In this document: positions 32,347-45,400 of the stretch, one piece after another | Numbering within the stretch: the stretch's first letter is position 1 | How the letters are laid out: each line of letters opens with the position of its first letter | Source: Amoebophrya sp. A120 | Taxonomy: Eukaryota > Sar > Dinophyceae > Syndiniales > Amoebophryaceae | Length of the DNA: 64,000 nt | NCBI GenBank assembly: GCA_905178155.1 | Contig: CAJINV010000001.1 | Location: 10,472,311 to 10,536,310, forward strand | Direction of reading: 5' to 3' | Notes under the pieces: generated by a model | Told to the model about the DNA's origin: nothing | Seen by the model: the letters and a program-made list of their open reading frames with translations, nothing else | Databases searched by the model: none | Program-made: the position numbers and the translations under genes

Positions 32347-35073
32347 ATGGCCACTGTGCTGATAGAGCCAACAGCTATGGGGAGCTTTGGCGTGGGAGCG
32401 CGGCGGCCGACTGCGGCTGCCGGCAGCAACATCATAGGGAGTGTTTCGCAACGTGGGTGTGCGCGAATTCGTCATCAGCCTGATCAGAAAAGCGGGAGCT
32501 GTATCTTTGTTTGCGCAGTCGCCTCTTCTTCGTCCCTGCGGCGACAGGCACAGCGACTTTTTTTGCGCAACGCGTCCGCAAGCGGAAGAGGAAGAGCCGA
32601 CGTGCCCCCTGCCGCTCCCTCTCACGTCCTGCTGTCCCCGCAAAAAAATGCAGGAGTTGGTCTTCACCAGACGCAAGCGCTGAGGATGGAGGAGCAGCGA
32701 GTGCATGGTGACGTCGACACAGCCGACGTTCTGCGGAAGAATGAGCTAGTGCAAGCACCGCTGACGTGGCAACACGGGGGTATGGACTCAAACCAGCAAG
32801 GGACTGTGGACGTGCAAAACTCCTCTCCAGCAGTTGTCACTCTGTATGCCAATCCGATTTGTCGGCAGATGGACGCGCTGCTTCTAAGGGCCGCAACGCT
32901 AGACGACATTCTCTCTCTCCTCGTTTCCCATCGCGGCGTGCTGTTTGTGCACAATCTTGTAACGGCGTTAACGCAGCTGTCGAATCTCGGAAAGATGACT
33001 GGCGCGGAGAGAGTGCGATCTGAGTATGACGTGGATTTCTTGAGCAACGCACAAGTTACCAAAACGCTACACGACAGGAAAATCAACGAGTACTCGCCCG
33101 AGATCCACAGCCGACTTCTGCGCGACGACCGGTTTGAACTTTTGTTGCGTGACCTCAGGGACCACGTCCCAAAGATGCACGCGAGCGCGATCCTCGCAAT
33201 CCAAACAGCGCTGCGCTCGCTCGACCACCGACCGCTGCCATTATGGAGCCGGATGCTTGGGGTGCTGGGGCGCGGGAGTGTGGCAAGTCCGAGTCTTAGT
33301 TTTTCTTCTTGGGAGCAAGCTGGGAAGCAGGTCGCAAAAATCGAACTTGATACAGCTCCCATGGTATCTTTTCCTGATCACACTACTATAGCTGATGATA
33401 ATCCTTCCTTTCCGCACAACGATACCCCGACGGCGATCGCATTGCTGCAAAACTTTCAGTGGTGCGGATATTACGGAAGCAACCGGTTCTACCAGAACTG
33501 TGTCGCTCTTTTCCAACGGGAGCTCGTGACGTGCTCCATGGAAAACCTAACGAGAATAGCCGAATTCTACGCGAATCTGGATGCCTATGAGGCGGTCATC
33601 TTTCGCTTGGTCAATAGCAGAATAACTCAAATACTAGGCGAGGCTGATGAAGATGATGGGAAGACCGAGCTACCATCACGTTTCCATGCGCATTCTGAGT
33701 TTGAAAGCGAAATCTCCATCGAGCAGGCCTCACGGCTGCTGGTCGCTTGCACGAAGCACGCACAGCCGCGGCACGTGGAACGAGGCTGCTGGCTCCTGGG
33801 CGAGAAGGTGTTGCTGCCTTTTTTGGAGAGCCAGCCCCTAGGCAGAATGATCGTGCACCAGGGCAAACAGGATTATTCGCTGCTTTCTCAGTACTGCAAG
33901 GGCGTCCGCGCGCTGCGACAAATTGGGATCTGCATGCCGCGGCTATCCTCCGGTGTCCTACGTGTCGCCGGTTTTGCGTGTCGAGTGGAAAATCGAAGGA
34001 GGACACGTTCGATTCGGCCAGATATGGCCTGCGGCTTGCTGGAAACTGTGGGCTATTTCGGTGCTTGGACCACATCCGAAGCGGTCCAAGGCGGAAGTGC
34101 TCACAATGTTGCTGCGCCTGGTAAGAACGTTGACAACTCTAGAGGAACTTCTGTATTTGACATACAGTCGACCGCTTGCAAAGCGGCCCTAGACAGTCAC
34201 ATAGCGCCCTTGCTTCTCTACGTCGAGCGACACGTTGACCTGGTCACGGAGCAAGGTGCGATCGACGCGACATTTTTTCTCGCATCCGCCGGGGGAGAAA
34301 AAATCCAGCGATACAAGTACCTCTTACGCCTTCTGTTCCAGAAAATTGGACAAGGTACCATATGGGAAAGGCAGAAGCGGAAGGTGTTTACGCTTTTTCT
34401 CGCGCAGTGCCTGCAGTTCCCGCACTTGGATGCGCAGCTGCCGTCGCGCTGTTTGAACGAAGGGCTGCGCGCCTGGAGCCTTCACCGTACGGACAACAGC
34501 GAGTTGGCACAGGAGCTGTGCGGCCTGCTGGTCCAACAAGCGAAACAAAGACAGGCAGATGAGGCGGTTAGTAAAAATGGCAAGTCCCTGCCAGCTGGTG
34601 GTTTCAATCCAGACCGCTCTGTAATACTTCCAGAAGCAAACAGTGCCGAAGAGGCGAGCAAGAACGGAGGCGATGTGAGCATGAGCCACGGCGAGGAAAT
34701 AAAAACTCTTCCTGACCTAGACTTTTTCCTCGGCGCGCCTTCGGAAGTTGTCCTGCAGTATTACTTCGAAGACACTCCCTACACCGTCGACCTGTATTTT
34801 CCCCGTTTGCGCACCGGCGTGGTTTTCACAAACGAGATGTCCAGGTCCTTAAGCTCGTCGATACATGAAAAAGCGCAAACTACCTTCCCCGCGGGCGGAC
34901 ACCGGCTCCAGGCCGTGCATCTACGGGAGCGAGGGTATAACTTGCTGACTCTTCCAACAAGCGATTGGCGTAACATGAGTGCGGCTGAGAAAGAACTGAC
35001 TGCGGCACAGTTGTGGGAGAAAATCCGAAATCAGAAATTTGCCTCAGTCACTCCTACAAGTCCTTGCAACTAG
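32347..35073 (+). CDS. RAP-domain protein, putative organellar RNA-binding (908 aa)
   Basis: A single-exon frame whose first ATG (32347, context GCAAAATGG) gives 908 aa. The frame is open upstream to 32218 without another ATG. The first 90 residues are rich in Ala, Arg, Ser and Gly with few acidic residues, as expected of an organelle targeting peptide. The middle is helical with Leu-rich repeats of the octotricopeptide/FAST type in character, though no clear repeat unit could be aligned. Near residues 800-895 lies a RAP-like domain: a strand-rich segment (YTVDLYFPRLRTGVVF), a conserved-looking LRERGYNLLTLPTSDW, then a short helix ending in LWEKIRNQ. RAP proteins are expanded in alveolates and act mainly in mitochondrial or plastid RNA and rRNA metabolism. 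The family assignment rests on the C-terminal pattern only, and the specific target RNA is unknown. Confidence 0.65.
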   Translation: MATVLIEPTAMGSFGVGARRPTAAAGSNIIGSVSQRGCARIRHQPDQKSGSCIFVCAVASSSSLRRQAQRLFLRNASASGRGRADVPPAAPSHVLLSPQKNAGVGLHQTQALRMEEQRVHGDVDTADVLRKNELVQAPLTWQHGGMDSNQQGTVDVQNSSPAVVTLYANPICRQMDALLLRAATLDDILSLLVSHRGVLFVHNLVTALTQLSNLGKMTGAERVRSEYDVDFLSNAQVTKTLHDRKINEYSPEIHSRLLRDDRFELLLRDLRDHVPKMHASAILAIQTALRSLDHRPLPLWSRMLGVLGRGSVASPSLSFSSWEQAGKQVAKIELDTAPMVSFPDHTTIADDNPSFPHNDTPTAIALLQNFQWCGYYGSNRFYQNCVALFQRELVTCSMENLTRIAEFYANLDAYEAVIFRLVNSRITQILGEADEDDGKTELPSRFHAHSEFESEISIEQASRLLVACTKHAQPRHVERGCWLLGEKVLLPFLESQPLGRMIVHQGKQDYSLLSQYCKGVRALRQIGICMPRLSSGVLRVAGFACRVENRRRTRSIRPDMACGLLETVGYFGAWTTSEAVQGGSAHNVAAPGKNVDNSRGTSVFDIQSTACKAALDSHIAPLLLYVERHVDLVTEQGAIDATFFLASAGGEKIQRYKYLLRLLFQKIGQGTIWERQKRKVFTLFLAQCLQFPHLDAQLPSRCLNEGLRAWSLHRTDNSELAQELCGLLVQQAKQRQADEAVSKNGKSLPAGGFNPDRSVILPEANSAEEASKNGGDVSMSHGEEIKTLPDLDFFLGAPSEVVLQYYFEDTPYTVDLYFPRLRTGVVFTNEMSRSLSSSIHEKAQTTFPAGGHRLQAVHLRERGYNLLTLPTSDWRNMSAAEKELTAAQLWEKIRNQKFASVTPTSPCN

Positions 35074-35752
35074 AAGCTGAAGTACAAGTTCGATTTCCAC
35101 CCTAGAAACGCTTGCTCTTCCCCTCCCTCATCGCAAAAAATGCACAGCGTGACGAGCTCGTTTTGTTGCTTTTCGTGCATGTATGATTCAGCTGCTCATT
35201 CATAGAGAAGAACGAAAAATCTCAATTGATCTCAATTCCGTCCGACTTTCTTTTTGTCTGGTGCCAAAAAAATCTGTGTTGTTCTACTTGAGGCCACGTT
35301 TACATCAGTCGACATGTCGTGCATCGAAAGCTGTGATCACCTTCGCGCAGTCAAAAATCCTCAAAATAACGAAGTAGCGTCCACCTGAATCCGATCTCGT
35401 ATAAAATCTTCGAGCTTGGCACTTCGACTTCTCACCGTGATTTCATGTGCATGTCCTTTTCGCTCGTGACCAGACGTAGCTGCGGATCCAAAAGTGTATT
35501 GCATTGAAGTCAACTACACCAGTTTCAGGCCAAGCACAAGCTCTTGGCTTCGTGGCACAGAAGTGCAGCATTCGGATTCGGACTGATATTAACATGTAGC
35601 TCCTGATCCAAGTAGAGCTAAAGAGCTTAGTCTTCTGTCGTGGCCAAAAGCAAGAAGCAAGTAGCAGCGGCGTGCCAGCACCTGTTTTCTAAAGCTTCTC
35701 TTGACGGAACTGCGTTTACGTAAATAAATCGTATGCCTCACACACCACGTTC
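35074..35752. other. Intergenic region after the RAP gene
   Basis: About 680 bp with no recognisable gene or repeat. It should hold the 3' and 5' regions of the flanking genes. Confidence 0.5.
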
Positions 35753-38700
35753 ATGATGAAACGGTCTCGGAAAGGCGGTGACTGCGACTTGCGTCAACCA
35801 ACTGCGGCACCGAGCAAGTCAGACGACGCGCACTCTGGGAACGGAAAACAGGCTCTTAACAGGGTCGCTGCTCGAGATCGCAACTATAATGCCACCTCGG
35901 CTGTGACATCAACTACCGCTAGAGGTGCGGCAGCGCAGGCCAATGCACTGCCAGCGCGCCGAAAAAAAGACAAGGACCAGCGAGAAAAAAAGCCGGCACA
36001 GATACTAGAGCAGCCTGACTCGTCTCGGCCCGAAGTGCGGCGGGAACAGCCTGTTAATCGTGGTCAGCAGCGAAGAAATTCAGGTTCTCCGAACAAGCAG
36101 CCAGATAGGCGCAGACTTGCGAGATCAAAATCGGAAACGGGTCGCTCGTCTGCGTCGTCGGATGAAGACAAAAACTCGTCCCCCTCCCGTGGTCGACACC
36201 GACCGGGCGTTCACAGAGTGGAACAAGCAAGCGAGGCGCGCAGGGTCGTGGAGCATGTTGTTCGGGAAAAGGAAACGAAAGCTCGGCGGATTTCGCCCCC
36301 ACCCGCGCCAAACCGTGGTGCGTGTCAGGGGGATAGGAGAAGGAGCGCAGGAGGTACAGATGGTGTAGTAGATCTTCCTGTTCGTCGCGATGTGCAGAAA
36401 GATGCACATAAGATGAAGAACCGTCCGCCTCCGCGCAAGAGGTCTTCGCCAGATGCGAGAGAGACAAGAAACCGAGCGCCACCGAGGCGAACAAGGGCTG
36501 CTAGCAGGCCATCGTCAACATCGTCCTCAGCACCGGAAAGTAGCGATGCATCAATTGTTTCTCGGAAAAATAAGGCTCCTGCTACACGACGCAACGTGGT
36601 TCGCGAACGAAGAAAGATGAATCGCAGAAAAAGTAGAGACACTTCCTCGGCCTCGGAAGCTGAGTCTGACGATCCTGAAGCTCCGGCTGCAACTAAGAAC
36701 AGTAGGAGGATGGGAACAAAGGCGAAAGGTTTTCCGACGATGAAAGCGAGAAGAGCGTCGTCTATGGAGCACGAAGAGAACGAAAGGCATGCTAGAGCAC
36801 GACGTGGAAGCACACCAGAGCAAAAAAGCGAAAAGACTGGACGGAACCGCAACGCTCACAAAAAAAGAGACGCCGTCGAAGGCCGCGCCGGCGGCAGAAC
36901 GAAACGGTCTAGGTCTCCGAAGGCTGCTCCAGAGAAAAAAGTTCGCGGGCGCCGGTCTTGCATGGGGCGCGAGCGTAGCAGAAGCAGAACATTGAAGGAA
37001 ACGACCACACGACGGGCAGCAGAGAAGGTCTCGTCCGCAGTAGACAGGAATACAAGAAGAAACTCTAGGGCCTCGCAGGGCAGGCGACCAGATCCCAAGC
37101 AACAACGAAGGAAGCCGCGGCAACAAACATCATCGTCCTCGGAGAAGGAAGAGCGAAGGCCGCAAGCAGTTGTTCACAAGCAAAAAGAAAGACAGGCACA
37201 GGCTAAGCAGCAAAACAAAAAGGATGTGCATGTGCTAAAGCCAACAAAACATCAGAAAGGAAGAAGCCGAAAGCGTCCTGCAAGCTCATCTTCTGATCCC
37301 GAAAACCGGTCTTCCGCTTCGGAATCTGTTGGGGAAAGGAACAAAGCTAAAAAGCTGGAAAGGGATGTTGGAAAGAATGCTCCAACGAAACGCAGAGATG
37401 ACCCGGAGGTCCTGACGCGACGGCGGGCAGTCCGCCGCAGAAGTGACAGCAGTGTTGGCGCGAAGCAGCAGTCCCCCGAAGTGCGCCGTAAGTCTGCAAA
37501 TGACAAGAAGGCTGGGGTGTCGGCGAAAGCGCAAAATTTCGACAAAAAGCGCAGGCTTCTAAACCGAGATGACAGTCGTGCTGATTCAAAGTCTTCCTCG
37601 AGGAGCGCCGCTCCACATAAGAAAAGCGCAAAACCTTCCTCGCAGCAGGCGGCAAGGGCAATGAAAACCGCAGTACAAAGTGGGGAGATTTCAAAGCAAT
37701 CGAGAAAGCAATCCGAAGAGGTAGACGATGATGACGTACAACACGCGGACGGCCAGGAAACCTCAGGCGAAAAAAGAGCAAAGAAACGTAAGACGGCGAG
37801 CGCCCTTGGCACAGAGGAGAATGACGCGCATCAGACCGCTACCGCACCTAGTTCGGATCGTGACGAAGCAAGCAAAGAAATGAGTGAGGCAAGGAAAGCG
37901 CAAGCTCATCGGCTGGCAAGTGCGCCGACCACGGCTGGGAAAATGACTGCAAACGATAATCTGGAACACCCGGGCACCGATGTTAAGAAGGAGTACGAGC
38001 AAGGGACATCCGATCCTGCTTCTATTTCCAAAACCCGCGAGGTTTCCGAGGGCAACGCTGGTCCGGAGGAAGAAAGCAAGGCTAGATGTGCGGAAGCAAA
38101 AGCGCAACCTGATCAACATCGTGCTGCTGAAGGAAACCCGCCGCCGCCATCAGAGGTCGCTGCTTCTGGTGCAGACGTACCAGGCGAGGCGAATGCGCAA
38201 GCAACAGTTGCCGCTGCTGAAGCAGCTGTGCCTCCGGCCGAGGTCATGCCATCAACTTCTACTAGAGCTGCTGCCCCGAAGCGAGACAACACCTATTTCA
38301 ACACGCTTCGCGAGCGCCTTCTGGCCTCGCGTATGAATCGTGCCAAAGCTGCAGCGCCGGGTCCTGATACCCCCGCTTCGAGGGAGCAGGTAGAAATCGC
38401 CGACGCCGGCACAGCCGCGGCGGGCGGCCAACAAGAGCCAGAAAAAGATGCACAGTTGCGAGCACAGAGGTCCATCGAGATGGTAACTACAGAGGAGAGC
38501 GGAACCTTCGAGGAGAAGCGCGACATGAAATTCAGAAGCGCTGAACATCAAGCCACGTCAGATGAAAGAGTGATACCTTGCGCGACAAAGAGTCGCGAAA
38601 ACGCCGCTGCTGAACGGGGGAAGGAACAGGGGAAGACTGGTACACGACAAGGCAGAAAACGTGCGCGAAGCAAATCTTCGCAGGCAGGGGACGAGAGCTC

Positions 38701-41700
38701 TAGCAGTTCCTCTGACAGTTCTAAATCTAATTCATCTTCCTCCAGCGGATCTTCGTCTGTTGCTTCGGAACCACGCAAGCAGAAAGAAAACAGAAAGCGA
38801 AGATCGCACCTAGAGGAGAAGGACCGGCAGGCGGAGGCACGGAAAGTAGTGAAGCAGGTGGCAAAAAGAAAGTCGCAAGAGGGGTCGAACCAAGCAACCG
38901 CTGATGAGGAAAGGAATCCTAGTAGAAGAGTGCCCACCCCGTCAGTGTCGCACACTACTAGGAAAAATCTGAAGCAAGCTGCCAATCCGATCAAGAGCGG
39001 AGAAGACTCCAAGCGTCGCAAGATCAGAGACGAAGATAAGGCTGAACGTCATGAAAAAGACGGAGGTCCTTCGGTCGCGTCCGCGCGCAAAGGCCCGAAA
39101 AAGTCCGCCAATCGCTCGTCCTCCACCGCGAGAAATCAAGAAAGCAGGCCCGAGGAGGAAAAAGGTAAAGGAAGCGATAGCGACGTTATCTCTGAAGACG
39201 AAAATCGGAAGCACAACAAAAAACGCCGCTCTTCTGCGACAGCACTAAACAAAGAAGGTTCGCATCAGGCACAGGAACGAAAACATCAAGAAGCCGCTCG
39301 CAGTAACAAGGCAGCTGGAGAGAAATACGGGAGAAGGCAAGCAGCTGTGTCTGACAAGAAATCGGGTTTTGGGAAGTGTGACTCTGCCAGAGCTGTCGAT
39401 GCCGCTGGCAAAACCGGACAAGGTCGAAGCTGCAGCCGTAGCAGTAAGGCTCTTACTCGGAATCATGGCAACAGAAGGAGGTCCAGAAATCGCAGTAGAA
39501 GCCGAGGACACGGGTGCAAAAAAGCGGACGTCGAACGACCCCGACAACAAAGACGAAGCGTGGCAGGCGGCGACCGCAATGATCCGCACAAAACCAGAAA
39601 TGAGAGTCGTACTGCTGCTACGAGGCGTCAGGCGCAGCAGCGCCATAGTCGCGGGCGCGATGTGAAGCGGGATCATGCCCGTAGTACGAGGCGCAGTACC
39701 GACAAGAAGCAAGGAGAAACGGAGGACGATAGGGGTCACCGAACGACACATGATAACACTGAAAGGCCGACCCAAAACACCAGAACTACAAGGGGAAAGT
39801 GGGATCAGAAGCCGGATGAGGCACAACATGGATCGCAGTCGCCGGCCCCTGCTCGCCTTCGCGTTCCCACTCCCAGACCAGACCCGGAGCGCTACGAAGA
39901 TGCAGAGGTCAAGAAAGGGCCAAAGAACGCATTGTTTACTTCCAATCCGATTTTTCGAGTGAAGTCTATCGATGCCCACTCTCTGCTGCAGAAGCAGCAG
40001 GCCAAAAATCACAACGCGGCGGATTCGTCGCAGCAGCCGTCGCATCAAGGCGGCTTTGTGGAGAAGCAGAACCAGAACCACGATCGAGTTCGAGGTCGTG
40101 GAGATAAAAATACCGGCGGGCCGCGCCGTTCCAACCAGCGTTCTTCTGCTTCGCGGAACTCGTCTGACGACAGTCACCACGACCAGAGCAAATCTGACCG
40201 ACGGAAGCGAAGTAAGAGCTCGTCCTCGCAAGGTGATGTGCCGCCCGTGATGCGGGGGCCCGGCGCGCGGGATTGCCACCTGCAGCAACGCACCATTCGT
40301 GTCGGGGCGAGTAGCGTCGCTGGGGACGACAAAAATGCCAGCGAGCAACGGCCGCCAGTGGTGGTCGAGATCAAGTCTAATCGGCCTATCGCATCAAAGT
40401 CCTCTGTGTCTACGTCTGCCGCACTGAAAAGTGAAGCGGATCTTCATCTTTTAGACGGTATCACCAGTGCAAACTCCCTCAACCGGAGTCAGAAGCAGCT
40501 CATGTTGCGAGAGCAAGCTTCCCACATGCAGCAGCAGAAAAACAGTTTGCACTCGTTGGGGGACCGGCCAGTTTTGAAGAAATCAGGTCTGTTCGAAGTC
40601 GCTGGCGGCCTGGAAAGTTTAGTACCCAGTAGCAGGTAAACGGAAAAGCAGCTCAGGATTTGTCGATCATTTTAGCTGCAGGCCTACGTCAGGTCAAGGC
40701 GAAGAGTTGATGTCCACTTCCAATTTTTTTCACACCCTTATAGAAGTCAAAACATCCAATGATGAAAAAGCTGAAGATGTATCGAACGACTTCACAGGCC
40801 CCACGTTGCTCCTTCGATTGATCATGCCGAAGTCGCTCACAACAGCGTCGGTCTTGTGAACAACCAAGGCCACGACGACCTGATCCACGTTCCCTGTGGC
40901 ATTCCTTTTATCGACGTGCGCATCCCGCTGGGGGCAAGAGCTTTCGCCATGGACCTTCTCTCTTCCCACGTGTGCTCCTGGCGCCGCGCATTCGAGAAGC
41001 AGACCCACTGCAGGTGCTTTTTAGACGCAACAGGTACGTCCGTCGTGATTGAAGCCCGCACAGCGAATGCGGACCTGGAAAAGTGGCAAAAGAAGGTGGC
41101 AGACATTCTGTTGCTTGACGTGAAAGAGCAACAGGGGTTGGTGATTGGCCATCCACCGGATTTTCAAAAAGTGAGAAGACGCAGCCTCGACCTCGGACAG
41201 GTACACAGCGGGAGCGGAACTTTGCAAGATCGCATCCGGTTGTCGGAACAAATGGTAAGCTTTTTGCGAACGCCGGAAAATGCCAAAATTGTCGAAGACC
41301 AATGCAGAGTGACACTTCATTGCGACCCTAAGAAGGACGACGTCTGCATCGTGGGCTCTGACGACCAGCGAGAAGCCGCACAAGCAACCCTGAAGCGCGT
41401 TGCGATTCAGGCACAGTGGGGCAGCTCGGAGCTCCGGCTGCAGCAGTTGCTCGTGCCAGCGTCTGAGCTGGTGACGAAAGATGGGTACGTCTTGCGTTTA
41501 TCTCCCATGACGGGAAAATTGCCGTTTTACAGCGGAACTTTGTCGATAGCGAAGCCCAAAATTTCCATCGGAAAGCACAGCAACGCGAAAACCTCCAGTT
41601 CTTCCCACGACAGTGAATCTGGTATCGATGTGTGCATTCCGGACGACGTGACGTCAGTGTCCCGAAACCACTGCGCGATCGAGTTTGACTTCAAAAAGGG

Positions 41701-41911
41701 AGGCGTTTACTTGATCGATTCCTCAACTAACGGAACTTATCTCAACGGGAAGCGCGCGCCGGAAAAAAAGCGGATCGCGCTCTGCCACGGCGACGAACTC
41801 TGTTTCAAAAACGCAGAGCAGTCTCAGAATGTCGACTCTTTGCAAGACATTAACTCATCTTTCAAGGACAATGAGTTTGGCTATATCGTCAATCTAGTAG
41901 CGACCTCTTAA
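35753..41911 (+). CDS. Giant RS/Lys-rich protein with KH-like region and C-terminal FHA domain (1998 aa)
   Basis: Two exons, 35753-40635 and 40798-41911, joined by a GT-AG intron (GTAAAC to TTCACAG, phase 2). Residues 1 to about 1620 are low complexity, dominated by Arg, Lys, Ser, Glu and Gln with many RS, SR and KR pairs, as in splicing-speckle proteins. Residues about 1650-1740 (IPLGARAFAMDLL) and a following unit resemble KH-type RNA-binding folds, weakly. Residues about 1880-1965 are an FHA phosphothreonine-binding domain: SIGKHS (Lys where Arg is usual), VSRNHCAIEF, STNGTYLNGKR and HGDELCF. An RS-rich N-terminus followed by FHA recalls SNIP1/DAWDLE/Pml1, which act in pre-mRNA splicing and small-RNA processing, but the KH-like region and the length are unlike them. 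The protein is probably nuclear. The FHA call is firm; the role is inference. Confidence 0.75.
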
Positions 41912-42438
41912 ACCGAAAGCTTCGAATGAACGACTGAAGTGATCTTCAATGAAAAAATGTTCAGATGAACACTCAGAGTTTCTAGGAAAGTACCAGGACG
42001 AAAGTAAGTAGACGAAGTATGCGCATTCTGGGCCCGTTTGACACGACAATAAACATCGACGCGCAGTCTCCGTAGTGCAAGCTCTGCCTTGTACCTGCCG
42101 GACAGTTGCAGACATTGCGTTCGATTTTCATTTTTCTTCAATGCCGACAAGATAGAAATGCGAATAACCGAGACGAAGGTGGAGCGATTTTCAGATAACA
42201 ACGAATAGTTGTCGTCTTGCAGTGAAAATACCTTTCACTGGCAGTTTGACGAGTTTGTGTTGGTGTCTTCTTGTCGCCGTGCTTTTGTTTGCTGTCTCAT
42301 TGACCGTCTGGTGGTATCCTCTCTTCATGGTCATAGATCGTCGATATTTGTTGCAGTTGCGAAGTTGACAAGAATCGTCACTCTTGGTACTTGATCTTGA
42401 CAACAAGCAAAGAGTCGCCCCTGTGTTATTTTTCAAAA
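41912..42438. other. Intergenic region before the 1655-aa gene
   Basis: 527 bp without a recognisable feature. The frame of the next gene is open from 42391 but has no ATG until 42439. Confidence 0.5.
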
Positions 42439-45400
42439 ATGGCTGAGCCACCTGCAGACCCCATGATGGAAGAGGAGAGCCCAGCACCAGCAGTGGATAA
42501 ACATGAATCCGCGCCTGATGTGGTAGCAAATGCAAAAGGGGACGACCACGACGTAGTGGTGACGCCGAATCCTGCTGCCGTTTTGCGGTCACATTTGCTG
42601 GCCAATGGCGCAGAGAAACTCACGGAGTACGTCTGCGAGACCTTTCCGGAACCGAGTTCCTGCTGGTGGCTGTCTTGCATTGTCGGGACGCGGACGTTTG
42701 AAGAATCGATACTGGAGGACGAGACGACTGTGCTGTCCCTGGACGCGCTCGGGGTTAGCGACGACACCATTCTTACGGAGCAGGAGAAGGAGTCGAAGCT
42801 TCTGCAAAAAATCCGATACCTGCTGCTTAAGGACTCGGTGTCCACGACGGTAAGCGTAAGCGGAACAAGGCATGAAAATTATTTTCGTTTCCGCGCCATG
42901 CATTTTATTTTTCCATTTCAATTTCTACTTTGTGCAAAGAGACAAACATCATGATAAGTACATAGATAAGTACATTCATAAGTACTTATTAACCTACCTG
43001 CAAAGGTCCAGCACGGCTTTCGTGTGAGTGGTCTGGAGGCGCCGCGCGGCAGTTTTCGCGAGAAGTACTGGCCGCTGATGATTCTGAAGAAGTCCCACGC
43101 AGTCGACGCCTTTTTCACTGTTTTTCTCCGCCCCTGCATCCAGCACGACGAGGAAAAGCGGTTGTGTGTCGTGAGAAAAATCGTGGAAAAATTGAACGAC
43201 TTCTACACTGCACTAACCGCATCCGCCGAGGCTTTGAGCACGCTGGAAATTTTGAACTCCAGTGTTGTTATAACAGTGAAGGACCCCTGCAGCAGCCCGT
43301 TTAAAGATGAAAAAGCAACCGTCCTCGAAGCTTCCGCTCCCGAAAACGAGCCGGAGGTGTCGGTGAAATGGGTTTTGCTTCCGCCGCCCGAAGAACAAGT
43401 AGTTCTTTCAACAGCAACTTCACCTCCAGAGGTGGAGGACGGCGGGACCACCACAGCCGCGGAGAAAACTTCTTCCTCCAAAGAGGAAGTGGAACAAAAG
43501 CCAGCAGTTTCCCCACCTCCGCCGTCCTTATGCAAGAAAAAAAGGTTGTTAGTGTAAATTTGTGATGCACAACATGCAAATTGCTTGAGCCTGTCATGCT
43601 TGGCATGCATCTAAGGGTCCATTCAGCGGCGTTTTCCCGTACTATCTGCGCATGACAGGTTTTTGCTGTCATGCGGGAGATATTTGTCATGCTAATCCTC
43701 CAACAAAGTTACACCTACAATCTTTTTTTCCTGGATAGTCCTGTGCGATCGTGAACTATCACCCGGATTTGAAGCTGACGCACAAGCAAATGTGGCGGGA
43801 CGGGAATTCCGAGGACGGATTCGTCTTCGGTGTGCGCACGATCCGGGAGTGCTGGTCGTCCGTGCTGACCAAGCTCGATACGAAGTGGAAAGAGAAGCAA
43901 AGACGGTTAGAATTGAGAAGCAAAGCGGAGCAAAAGGCAGAAGCTGTCGCTGCAAGAAGTGCAGGTGGAGCTGCCACTGGAGTAGAACAAGAAGTATCAG
44001 CACAGGCTGGAGAGAACGAGGATGAAAAAATTGTCAAAGACGAAGAAAAGGACCTGGACTTCCTAGAGGCGGAAGGGGCTGTTATAGCGTCAAATTTGAG
44101 TTCTCCAGTGGAGCAAGCAGACGAGTTCTACGGCGACGAAGCTGCCGGGGACGTATTTGTCTCCGGAAACAACTTATTGGAGGAGAAAATGCGGGTCTAT
44201 GAGACCGATGTGTACTTCACAACGGCGACTGCGGCAGCGGTGTCCCCAAGCGGGTTGGAAGCAGCTTCCCCCGCAACGTCAGATGAAGATGCGAAAGAAG
44301 TAGGTTCGGCGACGAAACAGGATGGCGACGCTGGGAATAAAGCAGAGGCACTTGCAAGTAAGTTGTTTGTGGAAGTAGATCTTCCAGCTTCGGACGACAA
44401 AAAGGTCATGAAACTAGTGTCAGTTGGGAACTCTGACGAAGTGTTTACGTCGCAAGAGCCTGCAGCTTCGGGTGTGGTCGATGCTGTTGGTGAAACATCA
44501 GGTGCATTTTTGTTTTTCTAGTCAGTACCGAAGAAGCTTGCGCCATATTGTTTTTCTAGTCATTTGGTGTATAAACTCGTTTGAATCTTCCGCAGCTGCA
44601 TGCGTCACAGTTTGTTGCAGCTCACATTTAAAAATTTTACCAGCACAAAGCCTGAGTTTCTAAAATCACATCATCCTGCTCACCTCTTTTCAGCCCCTAC
44701 TGGTGAGAGGAAAGACTCGTCCCCGGAGCGCCGCGCTAGTTTGACTGCGGAATACCTGCGACAGACCTTCGAAGACCCGATTGGCCGCCCGATTTCCGAG
44801 TTGGCGTCCGAGTGGAGTTTCACGGAGTCCCGGGTAGCCATGCACAGCAGCCGGCCGAAGGACCGGGAAAGCATGCGGGCGTATTTGTTGCGCGTGAACA
44901 TGGAAAAACTGATGTTCTCCTCCGCGTCCGCCTACGCGCAAAGCCACCGCGACCCCCTAGACGACTTCGAAGAACTGATTTCCGAGGCCACGCCCGCGGC
45001 GGGATTTCGAAACACAGGGAACAATGCCCTCGGCTTGGAGAAAATTGTCGAGGTGGAGGAGGGATCTCCGCTGAGGGAATTACAGCAGGAAAAGGAAGTA
45101 GAGCAAGGAGAAAATCTCCTTGCAGACGACCAGCCGAAGCAAGCTGCTAGTAGCAGCAGCACGGCAGCGAAACTGGCCAACATGGTGAGCTTGAGCAGCA
45201 ACGAGTCTGTCATTCACACGCTTTCTTCTAAAGAAGACGCCCCGCCGCCGGTGAAGCAAACGACCGCTAGATCCTCGAGACGGGTGACACGGAAAGTCGA
45301 TTGGACGAAGCACTTAATGCTCAGTACTTTTATATGTCTGGCTTGTGGTCGTTCTTATTCTTTGTTGACTTCAGAATCTATCAGAACATGTAGTATGTCC

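Noticed and set aside
39245-40348. 367-codon minus-strand frame
   Set aside because: Shadow of the RS/Lys-rich coding exon. A long reverse frame is expected from its codon bias, and no domain is visible.
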